A stretch of 64,000 nucleotides of DNA, from positions 75,300 through 139,299 of the forward strand of contig NZ_LOCN01000015.1 in the NCBI RefSeq assembly GCF_001574435.1, given 5' to 3'. Shown here piece after piece: positions 46,428 through 57,096 of this stretch. The notes beneath the pieces are model-generated. The model worked only from the letters and a program-made list of their open reading frames with translations. It was not told where the DNA came from and made no database searches. How positions within the stretch are numbered: the stretch's first letter is position 1; each line of letters starts with the position of its first letter. The position numbers and the translations under genes are program-made. This DNA comes from Moritella sp. JT01 (GTDB lineage Bacteria; Pseudomonadota; Gammaproteobacteria; Enterobacterales; Moritellaceae).

Positions 46428-47837
46428 ATGAAAGATAATAATATTTACGCGGAAGCACCGCGTAATCTAAACAAAACAAACACAGATGCTCAGACACACA
46501 CAGGTAATAAATCAGTATTACGATTTTTACTGCCTTCATTAATCGGTTTATTTTTATTTATGACCCCGGTGACCTATGAAGGAGACATGACGATCCCAGT
46601 CGCGTTGTTAGCAAAAGTGCTAATGGCAGCACTGGACGGTTATTTGCTTCATATCATTACCGTCATCATTTCATTTATGGCGGTGGCATCAACATTAGCG
46701 GTTTTACTTAAACCTAAGTTTATTACTCAGAGTAAATTCCTTCATGAATTATTCATACCGACACCGCTTTGGCTAGCCGTTCGAATTATCAGTTGTGTGT
46801 TTACTATCGCGACTGTATTTCAGATTGGTCCAGAATATATCTGGAATGAAAATACCGGTGGCCTTGTGCTCAATGACTTGCTGCCGACTCTATTTGCAGT
46901 ATTCATCTTTGCAGGTCTGCTACTGCCTTTATTGCTTAACTTTGGGCTGCTGGAGCTGTGTGGTTCGCTATGTACAAAGATTATGCGTCCAATTTTCAAT
47001 CTACCAGGACGTTCAGCGGTTGACTGTATCGCCTCTTGGTTAGGTGATGGCAGCGTAGGTATCTTACTGACCGATAAACAGTATCAAGAGAAATTCTATA
47101 CTCAGCGTGAAGCAGCCGTTATTGGCACCACATTCTCGGCTGTATCGATTACATTCAGCCTTGTGGTTATCGCACAAGTGAATTTAGAGCAATACTTCTT
47201 ACCTTATTACTTAGCAATTACATTATCGGGCATTGTGGCTGCGATCATCGTACCTAAATTACCGCCATTATGCTGGAAGAAAGATATCTATATAGATGGC
47301 ACAGAAAAGACCCATGATTTAGAATCGATTCCTGCTGGCCACAATGTTTTTTCATGGGGCATTAACCAAGCAATTGACCGCGCATCAAAAGTAACCTCGT
47401 ACCAAGCTGTGCTTATCGAAGGTCTTAAAAACGCGGCGCATATGGTGTTTGGTATTTTACCGGTAGTGATGGCAATAGGTACAATTGGTTTATTAATCGC
47501 AGAATACACCTCGCTATTTGCAATTCTTGGTAAACCATTTATGTATTACCTTCAATTCATGAACGTACCAGAAGCGGCACAAGCATCTGAATCGTTAGTG
47601 GTTGGTTTTGCCGATATGTTTGTACCAAGTATTCTTGCTACGTCTCTCGAAAATGACATGACTCGTTTCATTATTGCGGGTGTATCAGTGTCGCAACTTA
47701 TCTACATGTCAGAAGTCGGTGCATTACTGCTAGGCAGTAAAATCCCGGTTAACATCGTTGATTTGTTTATTATCTTCGTACTACGTACAATCATAACACT
47801 ACCGATTATCACGGGTGTTGCACATCTTATCTTCTAA
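46428..47837 (+). CDS. YjiH family nucleoside-recognition (Gate) membrane protein
   Basis: The 469-residue protein has a hydrophilic N-terminus of about 30 residues and then about ten membrane helices. The Gate-domain parts are visible in WLGDGSVGILLTDKQYQEKFYTQREAAVIGTTFSAVS (about residues 204-240) and in the C-terminal FADMFVPSILATS and VSQLIYMSEVGALLLGSKIPV stretch. The family YjiH is related to nucleoside transporters and spore-maturation proteins, but no substrate is established. AGGGAA precedes ATG. A strong terminator follows. Single gene. Confidence 0.85.
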   Translation: MKDNNIYAEAPRNLNKTNTDAQTHTGNKSVLRFLLPSLIGLFLFMTPVTYEGDMTIPVALLAKVLMAALDGYLLHIITVIISFMAVASTLAVLLKPKFITQSKFLHELFIPTPLWLAVRIISCVFTIATVFQIGPEYIWNENTGGLVLNDLLPTLFAVFIFAGLLLPLLLNFGLLELCGSLCTKIMRPIFNLPGRSAVDCIASWLGDGSVGILLTDKQYQEKFYTQREAAVIGTTFSAVSITFSLVVIAQVNLEQYFLPYYLAITLSGIVAAIIVPKLPPLCWKKDIYIDGTEKTHDLESIPAGHNVFSWGINQAIDRASKVTSYQAVLIEGLKNAAHMVFGILPVVMAIGTIGLLIAEYTSLFAILGKPFMYYLQFMNVPEAAQASESLVVGFADMFVPSILATSLENDMTRFIIAGVSVSQLIYMSEVGALLLGSKIPVNIVDLFIIFVLRTIITLPIITGVAHLIF

Positions 47838-47873
47838 TTACGATTAGCTAAGAAAACGCAGTAAAATGCAGAC

Positions 47874-47912
47874 AAAAAAATGCCCATCACTCTAACAGTG
47901 ATGGGCATTTTT
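47874..47912. terminator. Terminator after yjiH-type gene
   Basis: TGCCCATCACT (47881-47891) pairs with AGTGATGGGCA (47897-47907), with an A-run before and a T-run after; it can work on both strands. Confidence 0.9.
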
Positions 47913-47979
47913 ATATTCTATTTAAGTGATATATTAGTTGTTATACCAGTTAGCTAGTCATTATATGACTGAGTAATCA

Positions 47980-48582
47980 TTATTCACTTTGATCAGTATT
48001 ATCGTCTTGGTTGATACGACTTGAATCAGCACCATGTTGATTTTTATACTTCGCATCTTTACGTTTATTATAAGGACGTGCAGCAGGTGCAGTCAGTGTT
48101 TCAAAGTTTAACGCAGCAATCGTCATTTTCGGACGTAATGCTAGCGGCAATTTACCACTGTTATAAAACTCAAGCACGATACGACCAGACCAGCCAGGAT
48201 CAATACGATGTGCTGTTACATGCACCATAAGACCAAGACGAGCGAGTGATGAACGTCCATCTAACCAACCAACGATATCCGCTGGCAACGTTACTTTCTC
48301 AAACGTCACAGATAAAGCAAATTCACCTGGGTGTAAGATAAATGCTTCACCGTCAGGTATAACGATTTCGTCGCTCATTACTTTATCAAGCTGAATAGCC
48401 ACTTCTTCTTTAGGGCCACTCAAATCAATATAAGGTGCGTTATGCGCTTGGAATACTCGGAATTCATGACCTAAAGTAACATCAACGCTTACGCCACTAA
48501 TTTTACTTTGGTCTGGTCTTGGTTCAATAGAAATTCGACCATCGTCTAAGTAGTTTTCAATATCTGTATCGCACAGGCGCAT
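47980..48582 (-). CDS. dcd: dCTP deaminase
   Basis: The 200-residue enzyme deaminates dCTP to dUTP, the main dTMP source in gammaproteobacteria. Conserved motifs include [47 protein letters not shown], and GRIVLEFYN with the catalytic Glu. The trimeric dUTPase-like fold is expected. The C-terminus has a few extra residues rich in Asp, Ser and Gln relative to E. coli Dcd (193 aa). It follows udk on the minus strand, with 69 bp between, in a nucleotide-metabolism cluster. Confidence 0.96.
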   Translation of the reverse strand: MRLCDTDIENYLDDGRISIEPRPDQSKISGVSVDVTLGHEFRVFQAHNAPYIDLSGPKEEVAIQLDKVMSDEIVIPDGEAFILHPGEFALSVTFEKVTLPADIVGWLDGRSSLARLGLMVHVTAHRIDPGWSGRIVLEFYNSGKLPLALRPKMTIAALNFETLTAPAARPYNKRKDAKYKNQHGADSSRINQDDNTDQSE

Positions 48583-48651
48583 GTTTTCTCTCTTTAATAA
48601 GTGCAGTGTTAGTTATAATGCTTTTCGCGTTGATAATACAAACCATTTAAA

Positions 48652-49296
48652 TTAGTCGTTAAGTAACTGACAAATCTTCGCTTTTAATGTATCAATCGCA
48701 AAACGGTTTTTACCACCACGCGGGACAATAAGATCCGCATATTGTTTTGATGGCTCAATAAACTGTAAAAACATTGGACGAACCGTCTCGTTGTATTGCT
48801 CAATTACCGATTCCATTGTTCTACCACGTTCAGCAACATCACGCTGTAAACGGCGGATAAAACAAATGTCTAACGGGGTTTCCATAAATACACTTGCGTG
48901 AATGATTTCACGGATATTTGGATCTGTCAGTAATAAAATACCTTCTAAAATGATCACTTTCTTGGGTGTCAATTTAATCGTCTCAGCCAAACGCGTATGT
49001 TCTGTATAGCTGTACGTTGGAATTTCAACTGCCTTGCCGTCACTCAAATCCTGTAAATGACTGCACAATAATTTATGATCCATCGCTTGAGGATGATCAT
49101 AATTCGTTTTAACTCGCTCTTCCATCTCGAGGTGACTTTGATCACGGTAATAACAATCTTCGGTAATTACTGCAATTTGTGATTCGCCAAACTCAGCAAC
49201 AAGTTCATTATAGATTGTTGAAGAAAGTAAGCTTTTGCCAGATGCAGAAGCACCTGCGATTGCGATGATCACACAAGAGTTAGATGTATTATTCAT
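48652..49296 (-). CDS. udk: Uridine kinase
   Basis: The 214-residue protein phosphorylates uridine and cytidine to the monophosphates. The Walker A motif GASASGKS is at residues 15-22, followed by [41 protein letters not shown] and [23 protein letters not shown] (lid). Length matches E. coli Udk (213). The gene lies between mrp/apbC and dcd on the same strand, the usual order in gammaproteobacteria, but 173 bp of repeat-bearing spacer separates it from mrp. Confidence 0.96.
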   Translation of the reverse strand: MNNTSNSCVIIAIAGASASGKSLLSSTIYNELVAEFGESQIAVITEDCYYRDQSHLEMEERVKTNYDHPQAMDHKLLCSHLQDLSDGKAVEIPTYSYTEHTRLAETIKLTPKKVIILEGILLLTDPNIREIIHASVFMETPLDICFIRRLQRDVAERGRTMESVIEQYNETVRPMFLQFIEPSKQYADLIVPRGGKNRFAIDTLKAKICQLLND

Positions 49297-49373
49297 TAAT
49301 AAGATGATCCGTTGGGAGCCTAAGACACCGCTATTATAGAAATTTATAGTCTGTCATTCTAGAGTAAACCGAA

Positions 49374-49478
49374 AAATACCTACAATAAGTTAGTAAATAC
49401 CTATATTAAGTTAGTAAATACCTAGAATAAGCTAATAAATACCTATACTAGCTTATCAAAGTACCTATATTACGTTAG
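49374..49478. repeat. 21-bp tandem repeat, five units
   Basis: The block AAATACCTA-N-AATAAG-TTAGT recurs at 49374, 49395, 49416, 49437 and (slightly diverged) 49459, period 21-22 bp. It starts between mrp and udk and runs into the last codons of mrp. It may be a slippage-prone tandem repeat; no binding role is known. Confidence 0.8.
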
Positions 49479-50546
49479 CTTAATCGGTATCTCTGTTGAT
49501 ATTGTGTGCGTTTGAAAAAACATTTTACTAACAATGTCATTTGCTAATTGCGCATAGATAGCTGCAAACTCAGAATCAGGTCGTGCAGCAACCGTTGGAG
49601 TACCAGCATCAATATCCGCACGCAGGTCAATATGTAACGGTAGTTGAGCAACACATTCAGTGTCAAAACGAGCCGCCATTTTCACTACACCACCCGTACC
49701 AAAAATGGCTTCTTCATGACCACAGTTACTACAAATATGCGTACTCATGTTTTCGACAACGCCTAATACCGGTACTTTAACTTGTCTGAACATGCTAATG
49801 CCTTTTGCTGCATCAGCAAGGGCAACATCTTGCGGGGTTGATACGATCAATGCGCCCGTCACTGGAATATTTTGGCTCAACGTTAATTGAATATCACCCG
49901 TGCCCGGTGGCATATCGATAAATAGATAATCCAGTTCACCCCAATGGGTTTCACTTAACAACTGCATTAATGCTTTACTCGCCATTGGTCCACGCCAGAT
50001 CATCGCTTGATCATTTAGTGCAATAAAACCAATACTATTAACCGCTAAACCATGAGCCTTGATCGCCATCATGGTATTACCATCGTATGCTTCAGGGCGA
50101 GATTCGCTTACACCAAGCATGAGGGGAATTGAAGGGCCATAGATATCCGCGTCCATGATACCGACTTTCGCCCCCATTTTAGCCAAAGCAAGTGCCGTAT
50201 TAACGGTTGTCGTCGACTTACCTACGCCACCTTTACCAGACGCAACCGCAATCACATTTTTCACACCGTGAATAGCTGGCGCGTCGTTACAACGGGCTAA
50301 GGTCGCAATATCTAATGTTATCACCCATTCTACGCTTTCCACGCCCTTCATGAGTGCTACTTTGGGTTCTAACTTGGTTTTAACGTCGCTTTCAAAATCC
50401 AACGATGGAAACGGTAACCGTATCTGGATCTCAACACAACCATCTTTGTTGCTAATTGTTTCTAATACATTACTGTCGCCAATATTTTTTAACCAATTTT
50501 TAGGTTGAAAAATACCAACGAGCCGAGTGATCTTTGCAATATCCAT
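49470..50546 (-). CDS. apbC: Iron-sulfur cluster carrier protein ApbC/Mrp
   Basis: The 358-residue protein is a P-loop scaffold/carrier for Fe-S clusters. The deviant Walker A motif is ASGKGGVGKST at residues 102-112, with an N-terminal DUF59-like domain (about 1-90), Walker B-like LFIDMPPGTGDIQLTL, and a C-terminal CSNCG motif that holds the shared 4Fe-4S cluster in a dimer. ATG is preceded by GAGG. It is divergent from metG, the same arrangement as in E. coli. Confidence 0.95.
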   Translation of the reverse strand: MDIAKITRLVGIFQPKNWLKNIGDSNVLETISNKDGCVEIQIRLPFPSLDFESDVKTKLEPKVALMKGVESVEWVITLDIATLARCNDAPAIHGVKNVIAVASGKGGVGKSTTTVNTALALAKMGAKVGIMDADIYGPSIPLMLGVSESRPEAYDGNTMMAIKAHGLAVNSIGFIALNDQAMIWRGPMASKALMQLLSETHWGELDYLFIDMPPGTGDIQLTLSQNIPVTGALIVSTPQDVALADAAKGISMFRQVKVPVLGVVENMSTHICSNCGHEEAIFGTGGVVKMAARFDTECVAQLPLHIDLRADIDAGTPTVAARPDSEFAAIYAQLANDIVSKMFFQTHTISTEIPIKLT

Positions 50547-50749
50547 AACCGCCTCTTTATTTGAACTTGTAAGTGTTTAGCTTTTAAGCATTTATACTTT
50601 ATTAATCTACTATATCAATGATAAAGCAAAGAATCACAAATAAATACGCTAAAAATAGCAGGGTTTTTAGCCTAACATCTATGCTTTATAGGTCGTATCA
50701 GGTAACATCGGATAACTTTATTTTTAACCACAAGATGAATCAGATTTTT

Positions 50750-52816
50750 ATGACATCAGAACGCAAAATCTTAGTAACAAGCGCATTACCCTATGCCAAT
50801 GGCCCTATTCATTTAGGTCATATGCTTGAGTATATCCAGACTGACATCTGGGTTCGTTTCCAAAAGCAACGTGGTCACACATGTACATATGTATGTGCAG
50901 ATGACGCCCACGGCACGCCAATCATGCTTAAAGCGCAAGAGCGCGGCATTACGCCGGAAGCAATGATCGCGCAGACTAAAATTGAGCACATGGCAGATTT
51001 TGCTGATTTCAATGTTGGTTTTGATAATTACCATTCAACGCACAGTGATGAAAACCGTGAACTTGCAAATATGATCTACACGCGCCTGCGCGATAATGGT
51101 CATATCAAAACACGTGTAATTTCACAGCTATTCGATCCTGAAAAAGAAATGTTCCTGCCGGACCGTTTTGTTAAAGGTATCTGCCCTGAATGTAAGAGTG
51201 AAGATCAAAACGGTGATAACTGTGACGCTTGTGGCGCAACTTATTCGCCAACAGATTTAATCTCGCCAAGATCAGTTGTATCTGGTGCCGAGCCAGTACT
51301 TAAAGATTCTGAGCACTATTTCTTCGACTTACCTGCATTTTCTGACATGTTACAAACATGGACACGTTCAGGTGCGTTGCAAGATGAAATCGCCAATAAA
51401 CTCGCAGAATGGTTTGAAACAGGCCTGAAACAGTGGGATATCAGCCGTGATGCACCTTACTTTGGTTTCGAGATCCCAGATGCACCAGGTAAATTCTTCT
51501 ACGTTTGGTTAGACGCACCAATCGGTTACATGGGTAGCTTCAAAAACCTTTGTGATCGTCGTGACGATCTTGATTTTGACGAGTACTTCAAAAAAGACTC
51601 AACGACTGAACTTTATCACTTCATTGGTAAAGACATCGTTAACTTCCACAGCCTATTCTGGCCAGCAATGCTTGAAGGCACAGGTTTCCGTAAACCAACA
51701 GGTGTATTTGCACACGGTTTTGTTACTGTAAACGGTAAGAAAATGTCTAAATCACGCGGCACATTCATCATGGCCCGTACTTACCTAGACAACCTAAACC
51801 CAGAATACCTACGTTATTACTACGCTGCAAAACTCAGTAACAAGATTGTTGATTTAGATTTAAACCTAGAAGATTTTGCACAACGCGTAAACTCTGACGT
51901 TGTGGGTAAAGTAGTGAATCTTGCAAGTCGTACTGCTGGTTTCATCTACAAACGTTTTGATGCAAAACTAGCAAGCGAAATCTCAGAACCTGCATTATTA
52001 GCTGAATTCGTTGCTGCTGGCGATACTATTGCTCAATACTACGAAACGCGTGACTTTAGCAAAGCAATCAAAGAAATAATGGCACTTGCTGATAAAGCAA
52101 ATGCATACATTGCAGACAAAGCACCGTGGCAACTTGTTAAGCAAGAAGGCTGTGAAGCAGAAGCGCACCTTGTTTGTACTATGGGCATCAACTTATTCCG
52201 TATCCTATCGGTTTACTTGAAACCTGTGCTACCAGAAATGGTTGCTGAAGTTGAAAAATTCTTAAATGATGAATTCAACTGGGAAAGCTACAAAACAGTA
52301 TTAACAGACCACGAGATCAACAAGTTCAAACCGTTAATGCAACGTGTTGACATGGACAAAGTTGAAGCGATGGTTGAAGCATCTAAGCAAAACTTAGTCG
52401 TTGCTGAAGAAGAGAAAGAAGAAGTTGTTGTTGAAGAAACACCGCTTGATCTTGCTTCTGATAAGCACCTTAAAGATGAGCCAATTGGTGAAATGATCGC
52501 ATTTGATGATTTTGCAAAAGTTGACTTACGTATTGCTAAAATTGTAAAAGCTGAACATGTTGAAGGCGCTAAGAAATTACTTAAGCTAACCTTAGATGTA
52601 GGCGGCGAAACGCGTCAAGTATTTGCTGGTATCAAATCAGCTTACGAGCCAGAGCAACTTGAAGGTCGCTTAACGGTTATGGTTGCTAACTTAGCACCAC
52701 GTAAGATGAAGTTTGGTATGTCAGAAGGTATGGTACTTGCTGCAGGCCCTGGCGGCAGCGATATCTTCGTACTAAACCCGGATGAAGGTTCTGAACCTGG
52801 CATGCGCGTAATGTAA
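50750..52816 (+). CDS. metG: Methionyl-tRNA synthetase
   Basis: The 688-residue class Ia synthetase charges tRNA-Met. The start at 50750 gives [20 protein letters not shown], aligning with known MetG starts; an ATG at 50735 is also possible, and the in-frame sequence further upstream is leader. Landmarks are the HIGH site ([11 protein letters not shown], residues 14-24), zinc knuckle [18 protein letters not shown], and KMSKS in [10 protein letters not shown]. The C-terminal OB-fold tRNA-binding/dimerisation domain ([20 protein letters not shown]) follows an acidic [12 protein letters not shown]-like linker. Length matches E. coli (677). Confidence 0.97.
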   Translation: MTSERKILVTSALPYANGPIHLGHMLEYIQTDIWVRFQKQRGHTCTYVCADDAHGTPIMLKAQERGITPEAMIAQTKIEHMADFADFNVGFDNYHSTHSDENRELANMIYTRLRDNGHIKTRVISQLFDPEKEMFLPDRFVKGICPECKSEDQNGDNCDACGATYSPTDLISPRSVVSGAEPVLKDSEHYFFDLPAFSDMLQTWTRSGALQDEIANKLAEWFETGLKQWDISRDAPYFGFEIPDAPGKFFYVWLDAPIGYMGSFKNLCDRRDDLDFDEYFKKDSTTELYHFIGKDIVNFHSLFWPAMLEGTGFRKPTGVFAHGFVTVNGKKMSKSRGTFIMARTYLDNLNPEYLRYYYAAKLSNKIVDLDLNLEDFAQRVNSDVVGKVVNLASRTAGFIYKRFDAKLASEISEPALLAEFVAAGDTIAQYYETRDFSKAIKEIMALADKANAYIADKAPWQLVKQEGCEAEAHLVCTMGINLFRILSVYLKPVLPEMVAEVEKFLNDEFNWESYKTVLTDHEINKFKPLMQRVDMDKVEAMVEASKQNLVVAEEEKEEVVVEETPLDLASDKHLKDEPIGEMIAFDDFAKVDLRIAKIVKAEHVEGAKKLLKLTLDVGGETRQVFAGIKSAYEPEQLEGRLTVMVANLAPRKMKFGMSEGMVLAAGPGGSDIFVLNPDEGSEPGMRVM

Positions 52817-52868
52817 GACGGTTTAGTCATAAAAATAGTGTTTCATCGCTATTATTATCGCTAACTTT

Positions 52869-52895
52869 AAAGGGACTCGCACTGAGTCCCTTTTT
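52869..52895 (+). terminator. Terminator after metG
   Basis: AAAGGGACTC (52869-52878) pairs with GAGTCCC (52884-52890) plus a five-T run, just before rlmI. Confidence 0.85.
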
Positions 52896-52927
52896 ATCTA
52901 TCTACTATAGAAGAATAAGAGATTTAA

Positions 52928-54118
52928 ATGACAGCTCAAATTATCCTTGCTAAAGGCAAAGAAAAAGCACTTAAACGTAAACACCCGTGGATCTTCTCTG
53001 GCGCAGTTTCAAAAGTCAAAGGCGAAGCAACCGCTGGTGAAACAGTTGATATCATGAGTGCGGGCGGCGAATGGCTAGCATCAGGCAGCTACTCTCCAGA
53101 GTCTCAAATTCGTGTACGTGTGTGGCATTTCGACCGTGGCGTAGAAATCGATCAAGCATTCTTTGAAAAGCGCATCAAACAAGCACAATCATTACGTGAT
53201 GAGTTAATCGCAGAAAAAGGTCTAACTGGCTACCGTTTAATCGCAGCTGAGTCTGATAGCCTTCCAGGTATCACGATCGATCGTTACAACGATTTCTTAG
53301 TATGTCAGTTATTATCTGCTGGTGCTGATTTTCACCGTGACACACTTGTTGCAGCATTAAGCGTTCTTTACCCAGAGTGCAGCATCTACGAACGTTCAGA
53401 TGTAGCAGTACGTAAAAAAGAAGGCCTAGAGCTAGTACAAGGTGTTCTTAAAGGTGAAGAGCCACCAGAAGTAGTTATCATCGAAGAAAACGGCGTTAAA
53501 ATTGAAGTTGATATCAAAAATGGCCACAAAACTGGTTTCTATCTTGATCAACGTGATAACCGTCAAGCAGCTGCAAAATATGCAAAAGGCAAAGACGTAC
53601 TTAACTGCTTCAGCTACACTGGTGGCTTCGGTGTTTACGCACTGCAAGCTGGCGCTAAATCAATCACTAACGTTGATTTATCACAACCTGCGCTAGACAT
53701 TGCAAAACGTAATATGGAACACAACGGACTAGACCTTTCGAAAGCTGAGTTCGAACGTGCTGACGTATTCAAAATTCTACGTAAATACCGTGAAGAAGGC
53801 CGTACATTTGATACTATCATTCTTGACCCACCTAAATTTGCAGAAAACAAAGCGCAAATGAAAGGGGCTTGTCGTGGTTATAAAGACATCAACTTTGTGG
53901 CAATGCAAGTACTTAAGCCAGGCGGCACACTGTTAACATTCTCATGTTCAGGCCTAATGGAAGATGGTTTATTCCAGAAAATTGTGGCGGATGCTGCACT
54001 GGATGCTGGCCGTGATGCTTATATCGTTGAACGTTTATCACAAGCAGGTGATCACCCAACGGCTAGCTTCTATCCAGAAGGTTATTATCTAAACGGTTTA
54101 GTACTAAAAGTTTTATAA
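52928..54118 (+). CDS. rlmI: 23S rRNA (cytosine-1962 C5)-methyltransferase RlmI
   Basis: The 396-residue protein starts with a PUA domain (about 1-75, [18 protein letters not shown]), an EEHEAD-like middle domain, and a SAM-dependent methyltransferase domain: [20 protein letters not shown] (SAM loop, about 222-241), DPPKFA (about 300-305) and TFSCSGLM with the catalytic Cys near residue 340. Length matches E. coli RlmI (396). It methylates C1962 of 23S rRNA. It follows metG, separated by a terminator. Confidence 0.94.
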   Translation: MTAQIILAKGKEKALKRKHPWIFSGAVSKVKGEATAGETVDIMSAGGEWLASGSYSPESQIRVRVWHFDRGVEIDQAFFEKRIKQAQSLRDELIAEKGLTGYRLIAAESDSLPGITIDRYNDFLVCQLLSAGADFHRDTLVAALSVLYPECSIYERSDVAVRKKEGLELVQGVLKGEEPPEVVIIEENGVKIEVDIKNGHKTGFYLDQRDNRQAAAKYAKGKDVLNCFSYTGGFGVYALQAGAKSITNVDLSQPALDIAKRNMEHNGLDLSKAEFERADVFKILRKYREEGRTFDTIILDPPKFAENKAQMKGACRGYKDINFVAMQVLKPGGTLLTFSCSGLMEDGLFQKIVADAALDAGRDAYIVERLSQAGDHPTASFYPEGYYLNGLVLKVL

Positions 54119-54157
54119 TTTAGGACTTTGACCTTGTAATAAATTGGATTTAGTTGC

Positions 54158-54205
54158 AAAGTGGCACTCAGATAGAATTTAATTCTCTATTCAGTGCCAC
54201 TTTTT
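54158..54205 (+). terminator. Terminator after rlmI
   Basis: AAAGTGGCACT (54158-54168) pairs with AGTGCCAC plus TTT at 54193-54203; a second inner hairpin AGAATTTAATTCT lies in the loop. Confidence 0.85.
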
Positions 54206-54221
54206 AACAAGGCCAATTTTT

Positions 54222-55136
54222 ATGAAAGAAAATCTTCAAACAGCACTTTCGTGCTTACCACTATCACTTCAAAGCCATGTTCACCCTATAATCTCTAAAC
54301 CTGATTTTAAAGGTGTTATTAGCGCTGAAGATGTCGACTTATTACAACTGCATTCTGCACTTGAAACGCCTGAATTATTATTCAGTTTATTGCCCCTCGC
54401 GGCAGCCTATTCTGTTGCACCAATCTCTGATTTTAATGTCGGCGCAATTGCACGAGCAGGATCTGGTAATCTGTATTTCGGTGCTAACTATGAATTTACG
54501 AATCAAGCATTATTCAACAGTGTTCATGCTGAACAAGCCGCTATCAATAATGTATTTAGTCACCATGAAACAGAAATTTTAGATATTACAATTACCGCAA
54601 GCCCCTGTGGTCACTGCCGCCAGTTTATGAATGAATTAAGCTGTGCTAACGAATTGATTGTGAACCTTGAAGCCAGCGGTAGCAAACCACTGTCAGCACT
54701 ATTACCCGATTCATTTGGCCCGAGTGACTTAGGAGTGACCTATCCCCTGCTTACCGCAGAGGCGGTGTCGCTTACGCTTAATAGCGACTCGGCATCCACA
54801 GTTAATGAGCATAATTCAACACTTACAGAGATGGCTCTTCAGGCAGCTAATACAAGCTATGCTCCTTACAGTCATTGCCATGCTGGCATCGCGTTAAGAA
54901 CAACATCAGGTACTGTTATTACAGGTCGTTATATTGAAAATGCGGCATTTAATCCATCACTATCACCACTGCAATCTGTGTTAATTAATTTAAATTTAGC
55001 GGGATTTGGATTGGCCGATATTGAGGCGATGATCTTGGTTGAAAAAGCAGAGACTAAGATGAGCCATGCACAAGCAACACAAGTACTCGTATCTGAAATA
55101 GGTATTGTGAATTATCAATATTTATTGGCAAATTAA
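54222..55136 (+). CDS. cdd: Cytidine deaminase, dimeric type
   Basis: The 304-residue enzyme deaminates cytidine and deoxycytidine to uridine forms. The zinc site is complete: H102-A-E104 in NSVHAEQAAINN, and C129 and C132 in SPCGHCRQF. A second, catalytically degenerate deaminase-like half is at the C-terminus (YAPYSHCHAGIALRTTSGT), typical of the E. coli-type homodimeric Cdd of about 294 residues. Salvages pyrimidines; monocistronic with a terminator on both sides. Confidence 0.95.
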   Translation: MKENLQTALSCLPLSLQSHVHPIISKPDFKGVISAEDVDLLQLHSALETPELLFSLLPLAAAYSVAPISDFNVGAIARAGSGNLYFGANYEFTNQALFNSVHAEQAAINNVFSHHETEILDITITASPCGHCRQFMNELSCANELIVNLEASGSKPLSALLPDSFGPSDLGVTYPLLTAEAVSLTLNSDSASTVNEHNSTLTEMALQAANTSYAPYSHCHAGIALRTTSGTVITGRYIENAAFNPSLSPLQSVLINLNLAGFGLADIEAMILVEKAETKMSHAQATQVLVSEIGIVNYQYLLAN

Positions 55137-55147
55137 ACAGTGAAAAT

Positions 55148-55184
55148 GAAAGCATCAACCATCTGGAGAATACTTGATGCTTTC
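55148..55184. terminator. Terminator between cdd and oxygenase
   Basis: GAAAGCATCAA (55148-55158) pairs with TTGATGCTTTC (55174-55184) between convergent genes. U-tracts are weak but the stem is perfect. Confidence 0.75.
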
Positions 55185-55212
55185 GTTATTAAATAACTTT
55201 TAGTCTAGAATG

Positions 55213-56052
55213 TTAAAGAACACCTAGCTCACGTAGTCTTTCTGTTAAGTATTCACCTGCGGTATAACGCTCTGATAATACAACCTCTGAATTAGGATGT
55301 AAAAATAGCGGTAGCGAAACACGCGCTTTAGTCATATCAGCACCTTCAGGGTTTATCACTCGGTGTGTTGTCGATGGAAAATAACCACCCGATGCTTCTT
55401 GCAGCATGTCACCAATGTTAATAATGATGTTACCAAAATCACTTGGCACATCTAACCAGCTACCATCTTGTTTCAGTACTTGTAAACCAGGTTCATTAGC
55501 AGCAGGTAACACAGTTAGCATGTTAATGTCTTCATGCGCGGCAGCACGAATAGCACCCACTTCTTCATTACCCGTCATTGGAGGGTAATGTAATACGCGT
55601 AGTAGCGTAAGCGAGCTTTCTTCAACCATCTTTGACAATGGCATACTGTATTTTGCAGATACTTCAGCTGGTGAAAATTCTTCAACCCAATCAAGTAACT
55701 CAGCGGCAAGAGCATTTGCTTGCTCATAATACGCTAGAATATTTTCTTTTAATGACTCAGGAATACGACCCCAAGTATATACATGGAAATATTCTTTAAT
55801 ATCTTTAACACTGTGGCCTTTTGCTGTTTCAGAAACAGTTGCAGGGAAAAAACCATCTTGCGTTTCAGGTTTAAACAAGAAATCATGTTTTTCTTCTGTT
55901 TCGAAAAACGCTTGCCATTCAGTATAAATAGCTCGAACTAGTTCCGGATTAATCGGATGATTAGTTAATACACCAAAACCTGTTTCACGAAGCGATTTTA
56001 CAAACGCTTCAGCGCTGTTTTCTGCGCGGTAATCAATTGCTACTAATGTCAT
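55213..56052 (-). CDS. Isopenicillin N synthase-like 2OG-Fe(II) oxygenase
   Basis: The 279-residue protein has a DIOX_N-type start (DYRAENSAEAFVKSLRETGFGVLTNHPI) and a 2OG-Fe(II) oxygenase domain with iron ligands H173 and D175 in HEDINML and H230 in STTHRVI, and the 2OG-binding R244 in KARVSLPLFLHP. These bacterial members are related to isopenicillin N synthase and ethylene-forming enzymes, but the substrate is unknown. No biosynthetic neighbours are present. Cytoplasmic. Confidence 0.9.
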   Translation of the reverse strand: MTLVAIDYRAENSAEAFVKSLRETGFGVLTNHPINPELVRAIYTEWQAFFETEEKHDFLFKPETQDGFFPATVSETAKGHSVKDIKEYFHVYTWGRIPESLKENILAYYEQANALAAELLDWVEEFSPAEVSAKYSMPLSKMVEESSLTLLRVLHYPPMTGNEEVGAIRAAAHEDINMLTVLPAANEPGLQVLKQDGSWLDVPSDFGNIIINIGDMLQEASGGYFPSTTHRVINPEGADMTKARVSLPLFLHPNSEVVLSERYTAGEYLTERLRELGVL

Positions 56053-56262
56053 TATATATACTTCTTTGTCTGATATTACGAAATATAATAAAATTCATTA
56101 AACATAATGTCTACTGTTATCAACCATTTTTACCATATTATTTATTGAATGTTCTACAATAGTACCTACTTGCCATCACAAACAATACTATTAACTTTTG
56201 AGTGAAAGTCGATATAAAAACACAGAATAAACAACTAGCCGATATTTAACCCTACATAAATA

Positions 56263-56292
56263 CAAAAAAGGGAGCCACATAAATGCAGCTCC
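56263..56292 (-). terminator. Terminator after DsbA-like gene
   Basis: GGAGC (56271-56275) pairs with GCTCC (56288-56292), with an A-run on the left that gives a U-tract on the minus strand. Confidence 0.6.
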
Positions 56293-56328
56293 TCAGTGTT
56301 TATATCTGTTATATCATGTGATTAAAGG

Positions 56329-57006
56329 CTATTGCTCTAGAGTGTTTAAGTAAGAAATAGTCGCAGCCAGTTCTTCTAATGTTTTATGCGCACCAGAATT
56401 AACTAAGTACTTACCTTTTACTAAGAAAACAGGTACAGATGCAATGTTAGCGTTAGTCACAATCTCTTCTGCTTTAACCATTTGCTGATATACCGCTTCA
56501 TGTTCAGCTTCGTTTAAATCGATTGGGCTCTTCATGTTGTATTTTTTAAATATGGTTATCATCTGTTCTTTTTTCTGTGCTGGCGTCATATCTTCAGCAG
56601 GTTTTTCATTCTTTTGACCTTCACCATGATCATGGTTATCTGCACCCGCACCACTTTGCGTATAAGTAAACAAATCAGCCATCATCTCTGAACTCGGTTT
56701 ACCACCATTTTGATTTGCTGCTGCATAATAAACATAAGCCGAACGCTGCGCACTTTCATTAAACGTTACGTGGGTTTTGGCAAAATCTATTTTAGTCATC
56801 TCTTCGATTACAGGAATCATCGTTTCCATGTTCTTACAATTGCCGCACGCAAGAGAAAAAATCTCTACAACATCAGGTAAATCAGACATAGGCGTCGGGA
56901 TAATTGTATATTCGTTCCCTTCTTTTGGACTATTGTCCTCACTGCAGCCAGCAAGCGCAAAGAAAGAAACAAAAACGAATAATAACGGCTTAAAGATAGA
57001 TTTCAT
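56329..57006 (-). CDS. DsbA-like thiol-disulfide lipoprotein (CGNC)
   Basis: The 225-residue protein is a lipoprotein (MKSIFKPLLFVFVSFFALAGC, lipobox ALAGC with C21). The thioredoxin-fold active site is C54-GN-C57 (SLACGNCKNM), and a cis-Pro loop ASVPVFLV lies near residue 192. Most DsbA proteins have CPHC; CGNC would alter its redox potential. A hydrophilic insertion at about 119-140 (AGADNHDHGEGQKNEKPAED) in the helical domain contains a His/Asp-rich HDHG. Periplasmic thiol oxidase or reductase activity is inferred. An FNR-like box lies 91 bp upstream. Confidence 0.85.
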   Translation of the reverse strand: MKSIFKPLLFVFVSFFALAGCSEDNSPKEGNEYTIIPTPMSDLPDVVEIFSLACGNCKNMETMIPVIEEMTKIDFAKTHVTFNESAQRSAYVYYAAANQNGGKPSSEMMADLFTYTQSGAGADNHDHGEGQKNEKPAEDMTPAQKKEQMITIFKKYNMKSPIDLNEAEHEAVYQQMVKAEEIVTNANIASVPVFLVKGKYLVNSGAHKTLEELAATISYLNTLEQ

Positions 57007-57096
57007 AATAAATAGAGGACCATAAGTTGGAAAGTTCGAGAGAATATAATGTATTGTCGATAGTGTCGAATAATATTACCTTGGTTTACTTTCGGT

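Noticed and set aside
49374-49478. CRISPR array
   Set aside because: The 21-bp units are contiguous with no spacers and no cas genes are present.
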